Part shown: positions 1 through 7,305 of the stretch, piece by piece | Numbering within the stretch: the first letter of the stretch is position 1 | Layout of the letters: every line of letters begins with the position of its first letter | NCBI GenBank assembly: GCA_003168295.1 | Contig: PMST01000180.1 | Coordinates: forward strand, 32,500-44,124 | DNA from: Actinomycetota bacterium | GTDB taxonomy: Bacteria; Actinomycetota; Actinomycetes; Streptosporangiales; Streptosporangiaceae | DNA length: 11,625 nt | Reading direction: 5' to 3' | Notes under the pieces: generated by a model | Database searches by the model: none | The model's input: the letters and a program-made list of their open reading frames with translations, nothing else | Told to the model about the DNA's origin: nothing | Made by a program: the position numbers and the translations under genes

Positions 1-642
1 GTCGTGCGTGATCAGCAGCATGGCCATGCCCAGGCGCTCCTTCAGGTCCTTGAGCAGGGCGAGGATCTGCGCCTGGATGGTGACGTCGAGGGCCGTGGTC
101 GGCTCGTCGGCGATGAGCAGCTTCGGTTCGTTGGCCAGCGCCATGGCGATCATCACCCGCTGCCGCAGGCCACCGGATAGCTGGTGCGGGTAATCTCCCA
201 GCCGCTCCTTGGGCTTAGGCAGCCCGACCAGGGACAGCACCTCCATCGCCCGGTCCATAGCGTCGGACTTGGACACGCCCCGGTGCAGCCGGACCGGCTC
301 GGCCACCTGGTAGCCGATGGTCTTGGTCGGGTCGAGCGAGGTGAGCGGATCCTGGAAGATCATCGCGATCTCGTTGCCCCGGACCTGCCGCAGTTCCTCC
401 TGCCTGAGGCCGACGAGTTCGCGGCCGTCGAGCTTGATCGAGCCGCCGACGATGGACCCGCCGGGCGGCAGCAGCCCCATGATCGACAGCCCGGTCATGG
501 ACTTGCCGCAGCCGGACTCCCCCACGATGCCGAGGGTTTCCCCGGCTTCGACGCGCATGTCGATGTTGCCGACCGCCTGCACCACGGAGCTGGTCAGCTT
601 GATGTGCGTCGACAGGTTCTCGATCTCAAGGACTGGGGCCAT
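1..642 (-). CDS. Peptide ABC transporter ATP-binding protein, OppD/DppD-like (3' end missing)
   Basis: This is the nucleotide-binding subunit that powers a peptide importer by ATP hydrolysis on the cytoplasmic face of the membrane. The 214 visible residues contain Walker A GESGCGKS (41-48), the Q-loop glutamine in IFQDP (Q97), the signature LSGGLRQR (155-162), Walker B LLIADEP (175-181), the D-loop ALD (184-186) and the switch histidine in THD (H213) at the very edge. OppD-family proteins are usually about 330 residues, so roughly the last third, with the C-terminal oligopeptide-transporter domain, lies outside the window. ATG at 640-642 follows GAGAGGT at a good distance. The gene lies 59 bases after the OppC-like permease in the same direction. 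The family is certain. Choosing between Opp and Dpp, or naming a substrate, is not possible from sequence. Confidence 0.95.
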   Translation of the reverse strand, partial: MAPVLEIENLSTHIKLTSSVVQAVGNIDMRVEAGETLGIVGESGCGKSMTGLSIMGLLPPGGSIVGGSIKLDGRELVGLRQEELRQVRGNEIAMIFQDPLTSLDPTKTIGYQVAEPVRLHRGVSKSDAMDRAMEVLSLVGLPKPKERLGDYPHQLSGGLRQRVMIAMALANEPKLLIADEPTTALDVTIQAQILALLKDLKERLGMAMLLITHD

Positions 643-701
643 GTGGCCGCTACCTCTCGTTGTGATGGCTGTACAAGCTTGCTACCCGACGCAGACGGGT
701 C

Positions 702-1625
702 CTAACGGCGCCTCAGCCGCACGTCCAGGGAGTCACGGAGCGCGTCGCCGATGAAGTTGAGCGCCATCACGGTCAGCACGATGCAGATGCCGACCGGGTA
801 GATCAGCCACCAGTAGCCGTCCTGCATGTACCCGACGCCATCAGAGATCATGTCACCCCAGTCCAGGTTGGGGTAGTGCAGGCCGAAGCCGAGGAAGCCT
901 ATGTAGGCGACTGCGAGGATCGCGTCGGCCACCTGGAAGGTCACGTTGACGACCATCACGCCGACCGAGTTCGGCAGCAGGTGCTTGCGGATCAGCCGCC
1001 AGCTGCGGGTGCCCGCGGTGCGCGCGGCCAGGACGAAATCGCGTTCCCTGATCGTGAGCACCTCGCCGCGCACCAGCCGGGCCGGCACCTGCCAGGAGAA
1101 CCCGCCGATGACCAGCGACAGGGACAGCACCGACGCGCCGTACCTGGCCGCCAGGATGAGCACCACGAACAGGAACGGCACCGACAGGAATATGTCGACT
1201 ATGCGCATCAGCACGGTGTCGACGATCCCGCCGGCCAGCCCGGCGACCGCGCCGACCAGCGCGCCGATGGTAATCGCGACGAACGCGGCGAAGAAACCGA
1301 TCTCCAGTGCGGCCTGGCCGCCCTTCATCAGCTCGCCGAGAACGTCGAAGCCGTTGACGTCCGCGCCGAGCGGATGACCGGCGCCCGGCGGGTCATGCGC
1401 GTTGATCAGGTTCACGTCCAGCAGGTTCGCGTGATAGACGAGCGGCCCCAGAAAACAGAAAACCACGAAGAACAGCAGGATGCCGATGCCGGCGACGGCC
1501 AGCCTGTTCCTCACGAACTCGCGCAGCGCCAGCCGCCACCCGCTCTGGACCGCGCCGACCTCGCCGCCCTCGGGGGCACGGGTCGTGTCGAGCGGCGGGA
1601 GCGACGCCTGTCTTCCTGCTGCCAC
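702..1625 (-). CDS. Peptide ABC transporter permease, OppC/DppC-like
   Basis: This is one of the two membrane subunits forming the channel of a peptide importer. The 307-residue protein has a cytoplasmic N-terminus of about 40 residues and about six hydrophobic segments (roughly 42-62, 107-131, 136-160, 164-182, 223-247 and 271-294). A GADVNGFDVL segment (88-97) corresponds to the GTDxxGRDxL motif after the first membrane span of OppC proteins, with F replacing the usual R. The cytoplasmic EAA-type loop that docks on the ATPase is at 197-219 (VLAARTAGTRSW, then RKHLLPN). The start is GTG at 1623-1625, preceded by a strong AAGGAGG five bases upstream. The gene lies 24 bases after the OppB-like permease and is clearly co-transcribed with it. 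Assignment to the family is firm; the substrate is unknown. Confidence 0.95.
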   Translation of the reverse strand: MAAGRQASLPPLDTTRAPEGGEVGAVQSGWRLALREFVRNRLAVAGIGILLFFVVFCFLGPLVYHANLLDVNLINAHDPPGAGHPLGADVNGFDVLGELMKGGQAALEIGFFAAFVAITIGALVGAVAGLAGGIVDTVLMRIVDIFLSVPFLFVVLILAARYGASVLSLSLVIGGFSWQVPARLVRGEVLTIRERDFVLAARTAGTRSWRLIRKHLLPNSVGVMVVNVTFQVADAILAVAYIGFLGFGLHYPNLDWGDMISDGVGYMQDGYWWLIYPVGICIVLTVMALNFIGDALRDSLDVRLRRR

Positions 1626-1649
1626 GATTGCCTCCTTGCCGCCGGCCGG

Positions 1650-2597
1650 TCAGGCCAGCCGGATACGCGGGTCCGCGACGGTCAGCGCGATGTCCGCCAC
1701 GAAGTTGCCCAGGACTACGAAGACGGCACCGACCAGCGTGTAGGCCAGCAGCACCGGGTAATCCTCCTTGCCGAGGCTGGTATAGAACAGCAGGCCGAGG
1801 CCCTCGAAGTTGAACAGGGTCTCGGTGATCAGGTTCCCGGCCAGCAGCGCGGGGAGGAACAGCCCGACCAGGGTGACCATCGGCAGGGACGCGTTCCGCA
1901 CCATGTGCCGCAGCAGGACCAGGCGCTCAGGCAGGCCCTTGGCCCGCGCCACCTTGATGTAGTCCTGGGCGAGCACGTCAATCGACGAGGACCGCATATA
2001 CCTGGAGAAGTTGGCCACGGTGATCAGCGTAAGGGTCAGGATCGGCAGGAGCATGTCGTGCCAGTCGCCGATCACGACCCAGATCGAGGTGGACTGGCTC
2101 GCCTCGAAGCCCAGGATGGGGAACGACAGGGCGAAGACCTGGATGAGGATGAGCCCGAGGAAGAACGACGGCATCGAGTACAGGATGAACGCCGCGCTGG
2201 TGGCCACGTTGTCGCCGACCGTGTTCCGGCGCACCGCCTGGAAGATGCCCAGCGGCAAGGCGATCAGGATCGCCAGCAGCAGCGATATCCCGGACAGGTA
2301 GATGCTGCGGGCCAGGCGCTCCTGGAACAGGGCGGCCACGGTCTGGTTCTCGGCGTAGGAGTAGCCCAGGTTACCGTGCACCAAGCCGTTCATATAGCTC
2401 AGGTACTGCGCGATCACCGGGCGGTCGTACCCGTTCTGCTTGTTAAAGGCGGCGATCGAGGCGGGGGTGGCCTTTAGCCCCAGCGCAATCTTGGCCGGCG
2501 AGGGGAAGACCTCGTGCAGCAGCAGGTACATGAAGATGGAGATGCCGATCAGGACGACGATGGACGTCCCGATCCGGCGCAGCAGGTAGGCGCTCAC
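1650..2597 (-). CDS. Peptide ABC transporter permease, OppB/DppB-like
   Basis: This is the partner membrane subunit of the importer. It has 315 residues, a normal length for OppB. The N-terminus begins with the typical basic stretch and first membrane helix (YLLRRIGTSIVVLIG, about 4-27). A periplasmic-side segment contains GNLGYSY (75-81). More hydrophobic spans lie around 98-120, 133-158, 181-196, 237-256 and 284-306. The EAA loop that contacts the ATPase is at 212-239 (DYIKVARAKGLPERL, then RHMVRNASLP). The C-terminus ends with ADPRIR, close to the conserved DPRIR ending of OppB. The GTG start at 2595-2597 has GGAAGGAAGGA about eight bases upstream. It follows the binding-protein gene after an 88-base gap that holds a strong stem-loop. 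Confidence 0.95.
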   Translation of the reverse strand: MSAYLLRRIGTSIVVLIGISIFMYLLLHEVFPSPAKIALGLKATPASIAAFNKQNGYDRPVIAQYLSYMNGLVHGNLGYSYAENQTVAALFQERLARSIYLSGISLLLAILIALPLGIFQAVRRNTVGDNVATSAAFILYSMPSFFLGLILIQVFALSFPILGFEASQSTSIWVVIGDWHDMLLPILTLTLITVANFSRYMRSSSIDVLAQDYIKVARAKGLPERLVLLRHMVRNASLPMVTLVGLFLPALLAGNLITETLFNFEGLGLLFYTSLGKEDYPVLLAYTLVGAVFVVLGNFVADIALTVADPRIRLA

Positions 2598-2627
2598 CGG
2601 TGGGATCCTTCCTTCCAGGCTGGTGGC

Positions 2628-2656
2628 CTGTCTCCCGGTTTATCACCGGGAGACAG
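2628..2656 (-). promoter_or_regulatory. Intercistronic stem-loop between binding protein and permease genes
   Basis: A perfect 12-bp inverted repeat has arms CTGTCTCCCGGT (2628-2639) and ACCGGGAGACAG (2645-2656) around a five-base loop. It extends by TGG/CCA after one mismatch. No T-run follows it on the minus strand, so it is not a classic full terminator. In solute-binding-protein operons, a stem-loop at this place is known to stabilise the upstream message or attenuate read-through. That would give more binding protein than permease, which is the inferred role here. Confidence 0.75.
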
Positions 2657-2685
2657 ACCAGTCCAGCAGGTGACGCGTACTACCA

Positions 2686-4578
2686 CTACTTGGTCAGGTA
2701 CCAGAATTCCGGTGTGGGGTCGTACTGGGTCAGGTTCTCGAACGCCAACGGCGTGGTCGCCGAGACGTTCGTCTTCCAGACGTAGACGTGGTCCCGCAAC
2801 GGCTGCCACAGCACCGGCAGGTTCGAGTCAAGGAACGACAGCTCGTTCGTGACCGCGGCCGGGTTGGTGCTGCTGATGGAGTCGTTGATCAGCGAGTCAG
2901 CGGTCGGCGTGCTGTAGTCGCCCAGCTGCCCGGACCCACCGGTGTTGAAGAGCCCGAAGGTGGTGGGGTAGGTGGATATGCTCTCCCCGCCGAAGTCCAT
3001 CATGGCCCACTTGTCGACGTTGGCCGGGGATCCCGGGTCGGTGTAGTTGTTAATGATGAAGTTGAAGTTGCTGGCCGTCAGGTTGATCGTGATGCCGGCT
3101 GCCTTCCCGTTGGAGGCCAGGTCCTCGACTTCCTGGGTGATCGGCGAGGCGGCGTTGTAGATCAGGTTGAAGGACAGCTTGGTGCCGGCCGGGATGCCGG
3201 CCCCGCACTCACCCGGGCCAGTGCCCGGCTTCGCGCAGGTGTCGGTGCCGTTCGGGGTGACGGTCCAGCCGTTCGCCTTCAGCACGCTGATCGCGCTGGA
3301 GACGCTGAACGGGTAGAGGTTCGTCTTACCGTTGGCGGGCAGGAACTGGCTCTGCGGGTAGGCCCCGATCGGACCGTACAGCGGGTCGCCGTCCCCGTTG
3401 AGGAAGGCCTTGATCTGGCCGGCCTGGTCCTCCAGGTGCTGCATCGCCTGCCGGAAGTAGAGCTGGCTGGCGATGTTGTCGAAATCGCCGGTCTTGTCCT
3501 TGAAGTTGTAGGCCGCGAAGTAGTCGCCCCAGGCGGGCAGGCCGTAGTAGTCATAGCCGGTGCTCTTGAGCGAGGGGATCTGCGGGTTGTCCTCCGGCGG
3601 GAGGGCGGCGACATCGACCGACCCGCTCTTGATGGCGTTGAACTGGGCCGCGTCGGAGGTGAACGGGACCCCGACGAAGGTGGACTCGGGGGTGACGTGC
3701 GGGCCGCTGTAGTCGGCGTTCGGCACCATGGTGAACGAACCCGTGGTGGCGTTGTAGGCAGTCAGCTTGTACGGCCCGTCAACGACCTGCCAGAGCGGGT
3801 TGGTGGCGTAGGAGGACACCGACTTGGACGCCGCAGTGAGGAAGTCGAAGATCTTCTTCGCGTTCGACGTGTTGGTGAAGTCCAGGGTCGATCCGCTCGC
3901 GGAAGCCTTGGCCCACACGGCAGGCATGATCGGGACGTCGAGGATGTCTTCTTCCAGCCAGGTCGGGTTGACCGACTTGGACATGTTGATCACCAGCGTC
4001 TGGGCGTTCGGCGTCGACATGCTGGTGATCGTGTCGGGGAAGTAGCCGGGCACGTAGTTAGCCCAGTCGTCCGGGGATTCCTTGACCGCGGCCTTGATCT
4101 CATCGATCGTGAACTCGAGGTCCTTGGAGCCGACCGTCTGGCCGTTCGACCACTTCCAGGGCTTCAACGAGATCGACATCGTCTTGTCGTCGTTCGACCA
4201 CGTGGGCGTGTTGGCCACGCTCAGCGCGGCATCGACGGCCGGGCTGGAGCCGTTCCACGTGAACCACGTCGGCGTCCACAGCTGCCACTGGAAGACGAAA
4301 GTGTTGTAGACCGAGTTGTCGGCGCCGGGGATGACCGGCATGATCCAGTTGGGCGCGTCAGCCGCCAGGTACCCGAACGAGATTGAACCGGCCTTCCCGG
4401 AGGCGGTCCCCGCGGCCGGGATCACACCGATAGAGCCGGGCTGGGTCACCCCCCCCGCGGCGGCGGTCGAGGTCGGGCTGGCGCTGCCGCTGCCGCTGCT
4501 GCTGCAGGCGGCCAGAGCGGTCACGCTGGCCACGGCCACGGCAAGCGCGCCGATGCGCTTCTTGCTGAACGTAATCAT
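2686..4578 (-). CDS. Peptide ABC transporter substrate-binding lipoprotein (family 5, OppA-like)
   Basis: This is the extracellular receptor that captures the substrate and delivers it to the permeases. The 630-residue protein begins with a lipoprotein signal: basic KKR at 6-8, a hydrophobic stretch and the lipobox LAAC, with the acylated cysteine at C25. A Ser/Gly/Thr-rich linker follows (about 26-45). The family-5 core includes a segment with TWSNDDKTMSISLKPWKWSNG (from about 126 to 146), matching the conserved region in which these proteins describe the hydrogen-bonded core. The length is somewhat above E. coli OppA (about 540). ATG at 4576-4578 was chosen because AAGGAGG precedes it and it starts directly at the signal peptide; the frame is open for 59 more codons upstream but these do not look coding. 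The gene is first in the operon with the OppB, OppC and OppD genes. Substrate unknown. Confidence 0.93.
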   Translation of the reverse strand: MITFSKKRIGALAVAVASVTALAACSSSGSGSASPTSTAAAGGVTQPGSIGVIPAAGTASGKAGSISFGYLAADAPNWIMPVIPGADNSVYNTFVFQWQLWTPTWFTWNGSSPAVDAALSVANTPTWSNDDKTMSISLKPWKWSNGQTVGSKDLEFTIDEIKAAVKESPDDWANYVPGYFPDTITSMSTPNAQTLVINMSKSVNPTWLEEDILDVPIMPAVWAKASASGSTLDFTNTSNAKKIFDFLTAASKSVSSYATNPLWQVVDGPYKLTAYNATTGSFTMVPNADYSGPHVTPESTFVGVPFTSDAAQFNAIKSGSVDVAALPPEDNPQIPSLKSTGYDYYGLPAWGDYFAAYNFKDKTGDFDNIASQLYFRQAMQHLEDQAGQIKAFLNGDGDPLYGPIGAYPQSQFLPANGKTNLYPFSVSSAISVLKANGWTVTPNGTDTCAKPGTGPGECGAGIPAGTKLSFNLIYNAASPITQEVEDLASNGKAAGITINLTASNFNFIINNYTDPGSPANVDKWAMMDFGGESISTYPTTFGLFNTGGSGQLGDYSTPTADSLINDSISSTNPAAVTNELSFLDSNLPVLWQPLRDHVYVWKTNVSATTPLAFENLTQYDPTPEFWYLTK

Positions 4579-5042
4579 CGCCCCTCCCTCCTTGCGCTCG
4601 TCGCGCCTTTGGTCCGTCCTGGGGTCATCAGAGTGTCGCCCTTCTTTCTCGCAGGTCGCCGGTGATCCGCTCCGCACCGTCGCCGGGGTACCGGCGTTGC
4701 AGTAACCCCCCGACCGATTACGGCCCGTTTCGCCGGCACATCCGTACCGCCTCATCGCGAGCCGGCCGGTGAGCTACCGGTGTTATGAGTTAGCGGAAGC
4801 GTAAGTGCCATATTGCATCGATCTCTCGCCAAAAATGTCACAACTTGCCATCAATCCCCTGGAGGCAACGTCCCGCCGTGTCATGGCTACCATCCGGATA
4901 TTTCAGGATCTGTCGTCTTCTGTAACATCTGTCTCGTTGACCACACTAGCCTCAGCACGGTGAAGGCTTGCCGCGCGGAAGCCGTCTCGCCGCAGAATCT
5001 TCGCCTCTGGCTTCCGTCTCCGCCAAGAACATCACCCACGCC

Positions 5043-5100
5043 ACGCTTGGTGTTGCCCCCGGTACATCGGAGCATGCCCCTATTAGTGGCTACCAAGCGT
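5043..5100. repeat. 9-bp inverted repeat with 40-base spacing
   Basis: The arms ACGCTTGGT (5043-5051) and ACCAAGCGT (5092-5100) are perfectly complementary. A similar 58-bp unit with its own arms lies at 5136-5193. The right arm is also part of a short direct repeat, TGGCTACCA, seen at 4884-4892 and 5087-5095. By rough estimate a repeat of this size could arise by chance about once in ten such regions, so the functional claim is weak. Confidence 0.4.
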
Positions 5101-5135
5101 AACTGTTTAGCAATGTGTAGACAAATCGTAACCTT

Positions 5136-5193
5136 GTGCCGGCATTTTCCTCCGGCATCCTTGGCAGGCTCGGCTCGGCTGGGCCGCCGGCAC
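5136..5193. repeat. 8-bp inverted repeat with alternative inner pairing
   Basis: GTGCCGGC (5136-5143) pairs with GCCGGCAC (5186-5193). The same left arm can instead pair locally as TGCCGG (5137-5142) with CCGGCA (5152-5157) around a nine-base loop. The two folds exclude each other. On the minus strand the inner loop holds GGAGG followed by AAA and ATG, opening a 12-codon frame that ends at 5107. This resembles an attenuator but is far from any gene start, so the role is open. Confidence 0.35.
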
Positions 5194-5231
5194 GCTGCTG
5201 CGCGGCCGACTGCTTAGTGAAACACCATAAA

Positions 5232-5259
5232 CCCCGCGCCAGGCCGCGCTAAACCGGGG
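5232..5259 (-). terminator. Possible terminator hairpin downstream of purU
   Basis: On the minus strand CCCCG pairs with CGGGG around an inner GCGC/GCGC stem, and the hairpin is followed by TTTATGGTGTTTC, a loosely T-rich tail. It lies about 230 bases after the purU stop codon and upstream of the importer operon, so it could end the fabG-fabI-purU transcript. The tail is not a clean T-run, so the call is tentative. Confidence 0.3.
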
Positions 5260-5289
5260 ACCGGAAAGACAGCGGATTGGGCCGTGAAT

Positions 5290-5304
5290 GGCGGTCTAAC
5301 CGCC
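5290..5304. repeat. Short GC-rich palindrome
   Basis: GGCGGT (5290-5295) and ACCGCC (5299-5304) are perfect arms around CTA. The same three-base centre occurs in the AT-rich palindrome about 80 bp to the right. It could be a small hairpin in the purU 3' region or a protein-binding site; the sequence does not decide. Confidence 0.4.
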
Positions 5305-5378
5305 TCAGACTGCGAGGGCCGACGACCTGAAGATCGCCTCGCTCCTTGGCCGCGCGCCTATCGGGCCGAGAAAGTAAC

Positions 5379-5395
5379 GAATTGACTATCAATTC
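5379..5395. promoter_or_regulatory. AT-rich 17-bp palindrome, possible operator
   Basis: Perfect 7-bp arms GAATTGA (5379-5385) and TCAATTC (5389-5395) flank the centre CTA. Such an AT-rich symmetric block stands out in GC-rich DNA and has the size of a MarR/TetR-type repressor site. It lies about 95 bp after the purU stop codon. No clear gene start is near it on either strand, which leaves its target uncertain. Confidence 0.4.
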
Positions 5396-5490
5396 ATAAC
5401 GCATCGAAAACAATGGCCGCTTGGTGATGCCGATCTTCTCAGCTGATGAGATGGCACGACCGTCGGGGCCGAGCGTGGCCGCCGCGACGG

Positions 5491-6360
5491 TTACTTGAAG
5501 ATGACGGTGCGCCGGCCGTGCCGCAGCACGCGGTGCTCGGCGTGCCAGCGCACGGCGCGGGCCAGGGCGACCCGCTCGGCGTCCCGGCCAATCGCCGCGA
5601 GGTCTTCAGGGCTGCTGGTGTGATCCACCCGGGCGACTTCCTGCTCGATGATCGGGCCCTCGTCAAGGTCAGCGGTGACGTAGTGCGCGGTCGCGCCGAT
5701 CAGCTTCACGCCGTGCGCGTGGGCCTGGTGGTAGGGCCGCGATCCCTTGAAGCTGGGCAGGAACGAGTGGTGGATGTTGATGATGCGGCCCTCCATCTTC
5801 GCGCACAGCTCCGGTGACAAGATGCGCATATAGCGGGCCAGCACGACGAAGTCGATGTTGAGCTCGCTGACCAGGTCGAGCACCCGGCCTTCGGCCCGCT
5901 GCACAGATAGCGGCTCGCTGCCGACCGGTACATGCTCAAACGCGACGCCGTGCGCGGCCGCGAGCGGCGCCAGGTCATCGTGATTGCCGACGACCAGCGG
6001 TATCTCGATGCGCAGCGACTCCGCCGCGCGCCGGTACAGCAGGTCGTTCAGGCAGTGGCCAGCTTTGGACACCATGATCAGCACCCGTGGCAGGACCGCG
6101 GTGTCACGCAGTTCCCACTCCATGCCGAACTCGGCCGCTACCGAGGTGAACCCGGAGTAAAGGTCGGCGGCCGAGGCGGGCGCCGGAGGCAAGGTCTCCA
6201 CGTGCACCCGCATGAAGAACCGGCTCGAGCCCGGTCCGGTCCGGTCCGCGAACTGCTGGCTGTCGAGCACGTTGCAGCCCGCCCCGTGCAGATAGGCGGC
6301 GACGGCGTGCACGATACCGACCCGGTCCGGGCAGGAAAGGGTAAGAACGAACTCGGCCAT
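5491..6360 (-). CDS. purU: Formyltetrahydrofolate deformylase
   Basis: PurU hydrolyses 10-formyltetrahydrofolate to formate and tetrahydrofolate in the cytoplasm. This balances one-carbon pools and, in E. coli, feeds formate to PurT. The 289 residues show an N-terminal ACT domain (about 1-85, with SCPDRVGIVHAVA near the start) and a formyltransferase-fold domain (about 90-289). The catalytic cluster typical of this fold is present: N195 and H197 in INIHHSFLPSF, and D233 in DLDEGPIIEQ. HQAH, following the GSRPY motif, is also family-typical. The length is normal (E. coli about 280). The ATG at 6358-6360 shares its A with the fabI stop codon (TGATG), and no ribosome site precedes it. Translation therefore probably depends on ribosomes finishing fabI. 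The function call is firm. Confidence 0.96.
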   Translation of the reverse strand: MAEFVLTLSCPDRVGIVHAVAAYLHGAGCNVLDSQQFADRTGPGSSRFFMRVHVETLPPAPASAADLYSGFTSVAAEFGMEWELRDTAVLPRVLIMVSKAGHCLNDLLYRRAAESLRIEIPLVVGNHDDLAPLAAAHGVAFEHVPVGSEPLSVQRAEGRVLDLVSELNIDFVVLARYMRILSPELCAKMEGRIINIHHSFLPSFKGSRPYHQAHAHGVKLIGATAHYVTADLDEGPIIEQEVARVDHTSSPEDLAAIGRDAERVALARAVRWHAEHRVLRHGRRTVIFK

Positions 6361-7127
6361 CAGGCGCCGACCGCGTGCACGCCGCCGTCGACGTGGACAA
6401 TCTCACCGGTGGTCGCGGGGAACCAGTCGGAAAGCAGCGCCACGCAGGCTCGCGCGGTCGGCTCCGGATCGGTGATGTTCCAGCCGAGCGGCGCCCGGTG
6501 AGACCATACGTCCTCGAACCGCTCGAATCCGGGTATGGACTTGGCGGCCATGGTGCGCAGCGGGCCGGCCGCCACCAGGTTAACCCGCACGCCGCGGGCG
6601 CCCAGGTCGCGGGCGAGGTAACGGGCGCAGGACTCGAGCCCGGCCTTCGCCACGCCCATCCAGTCGTAGCCTGGCCAGGCCACGCTCGCGTCGAAGTCCA
6701 GCCCCACGACCGAACCGCCGCCGCCCATCAGCGGCAGCGCCGCCATCGTGATCGCCTTCAGCGAGTACGCCGAGACCTGCAACGCGGTCGCGACATCGGG
6801 CCACTTGGTGTGCAGGAAGTTGCCGCCCAGCGCCTCCTGCGGGTTCGCGTAGGCGATCGCGTGCAGTACGCCGTCCAGGCCGTCCACATGCTCGGCGACC
6901 CGCTGCGCCAGGGAGGCGAGGTGGTCATCGCTGGTCACGTCGAGCTCGAGGACCGGAGGCGGCGAAGGCAGCCGCTTGGCGATCCGTTCCACCAGGCTCA
7001 GCCGGCCGAAGCCGGTCAGCACCACGGTCGCGCCTTCGGCCTGGGCCACCCGCGCGACGTGAAACGCGATCGAGGCATCCGTGATGACCCCGGTAACCAG
7101 GATCCGCTTACCCGCCAGGATTCCCAT
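6360..7127 (-). CDS. fabI: NADH-dependent enoyl-ACP reductase, InhA/FabI type
   Basis: This enzyme performs the last reduction of each fatty-acid elongation cycle, turning trans-2-enoyl-ACP into acyl-ACP with NADH. The 255-residue protein aligns by eye with mycobacterial InhA throughout. It has a Rossmann start GKRILVTGVITDASIAFH (6-23), an acidic LELDV segment (60-64), and the catalytic pair Y154 and K161 in YDWMGVAKAGLES. A GPLRTMAAKSIPGF substrate-loop segment (188-201) and the ending TTGEIVHVDGG (239-249) complete it. HAIAYAN (89-95) replaces the HSIGF of InhA, so the Ser94 equivalent is A90. The ATG at 7125-7127 was chosen over an upstream in-frame start because AAAGAGG precedes it and it gives the family N-terminus. 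It follows fabG by 178 bases and overlaps purU by one base. Confidence 0.96.
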   Translation of the reverse strand: MGILAGKRILVTGVITDASIAFHVARVAQAEGATVVLTGFGRLSLVERIAKRLPSPPPVLELDVTSDDHLASLAQRVAEHVDGLDGVLHAIAYANPQEALGGNFLHTKWPDVATALQVSAYSLKAITMAALPLMGGGGSVVGLDFDASVAWPGYDWMGVAKAGLESCARYLARDLGARGVRVNLVAAGPLRTMAAKSIPGFERFEDVWSHRAPLGWNITDPEPTARACVALLSDWFPATTGEIVHVDGGVHAVGA

Positions 7128-7200
7128 CAGAACCTCTTTCCCCTGGTGATCAGCACCGTCTTGACCTTCACACCTGACCGCACCCTTCACACACTGCCGC

Positions 7201-7227
7201 GCGGGCGTCGCTAACTACAGGGCCCGC
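7201..7227 (-). other. Stem-loop in the fabG-fabI gap
   Basis: GCGGGC (7201-7206) and GCCCGC (7222-7227) form a 6-bp stem around a 15-base loop in the 178-bp fabG-fabI gap. There is no T-run, so full termination is unlikely. The loop contains TAGTTA on the minus strand, a possible -10 for a separate fabI promoter, but no good -35 goes with it. Confidence 0.3.
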
Positions 7228-7305
7228 GACACGAAGCTTGCGGGCGGCGGCTTGTAGGATCCCGACAACTTCCGATCCCAGGGCAGCAACGCGGCGGGCT
7301 GCAGC

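Larger units (their letters stand above)
4579..5490. other. Gene-free, lower-GC intergenic region
   Basis: This 912-bp gap lies between the start of the importer operon and the end of purU, both on the minus strand. It must hold the importer promoter and probably the purU terminator, but I could not pick a convincing -35/-10 pair for the importer. It is visibly less GC-rich than the genes, and third-position G/C bias disappears. Open frames exist (for example a TTG-started 134-codon frame at 4813-5217 on the plus strand), but they lack ribosome sites, codon bias and recognisable motifs. Several inverted repeats, listed separately, make it the most structured non-coding part of the window. An unannotated small RNA is possible but not shown. 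Confidence 0.6.

Noticed and set aside
876..2477. 533-codon plus-strand open frame opposite the two permease genes
   Set aside because: It is the antisense of well-supported permeases; its Arg/Gln/His-rich, low-complexity translation is typical of shadow frames in GC-rich DNA.
2788..4386. 532-codon plus-strand open frame opposite the binding-protein gene
   Set aside because: Antisense shadow of a clear lipoprotein gene, with no ribosome site and no recognisable domain.
4579..4755. N-terminal extension of the binding protein (59 codons)
   Set aside because: Would bury the lipoprotein signal peptide; the ATG at 4576-4578 has a strong AAGGAGG site.
4787..4808. TGGCAC on the minus strand as a sigma-54 -24 element for the importer
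   Set aside because: The required GC-type -12 element is absent at the right spacing, and actinobacteria generally lack sigma-54.
4887..5096. 69-codon minus-strand frame upstream of the importer
   Set aside because: TTG start without a good ribosome site; composition does not resemble the neighbouring genes.
4813..5217. 134-codon plus-strand frame in the intergenic gap
   Set aside because: TTG start, no ribosome site, no third-position GC bias and a His/Cys/Pro-rich translation without motifs.
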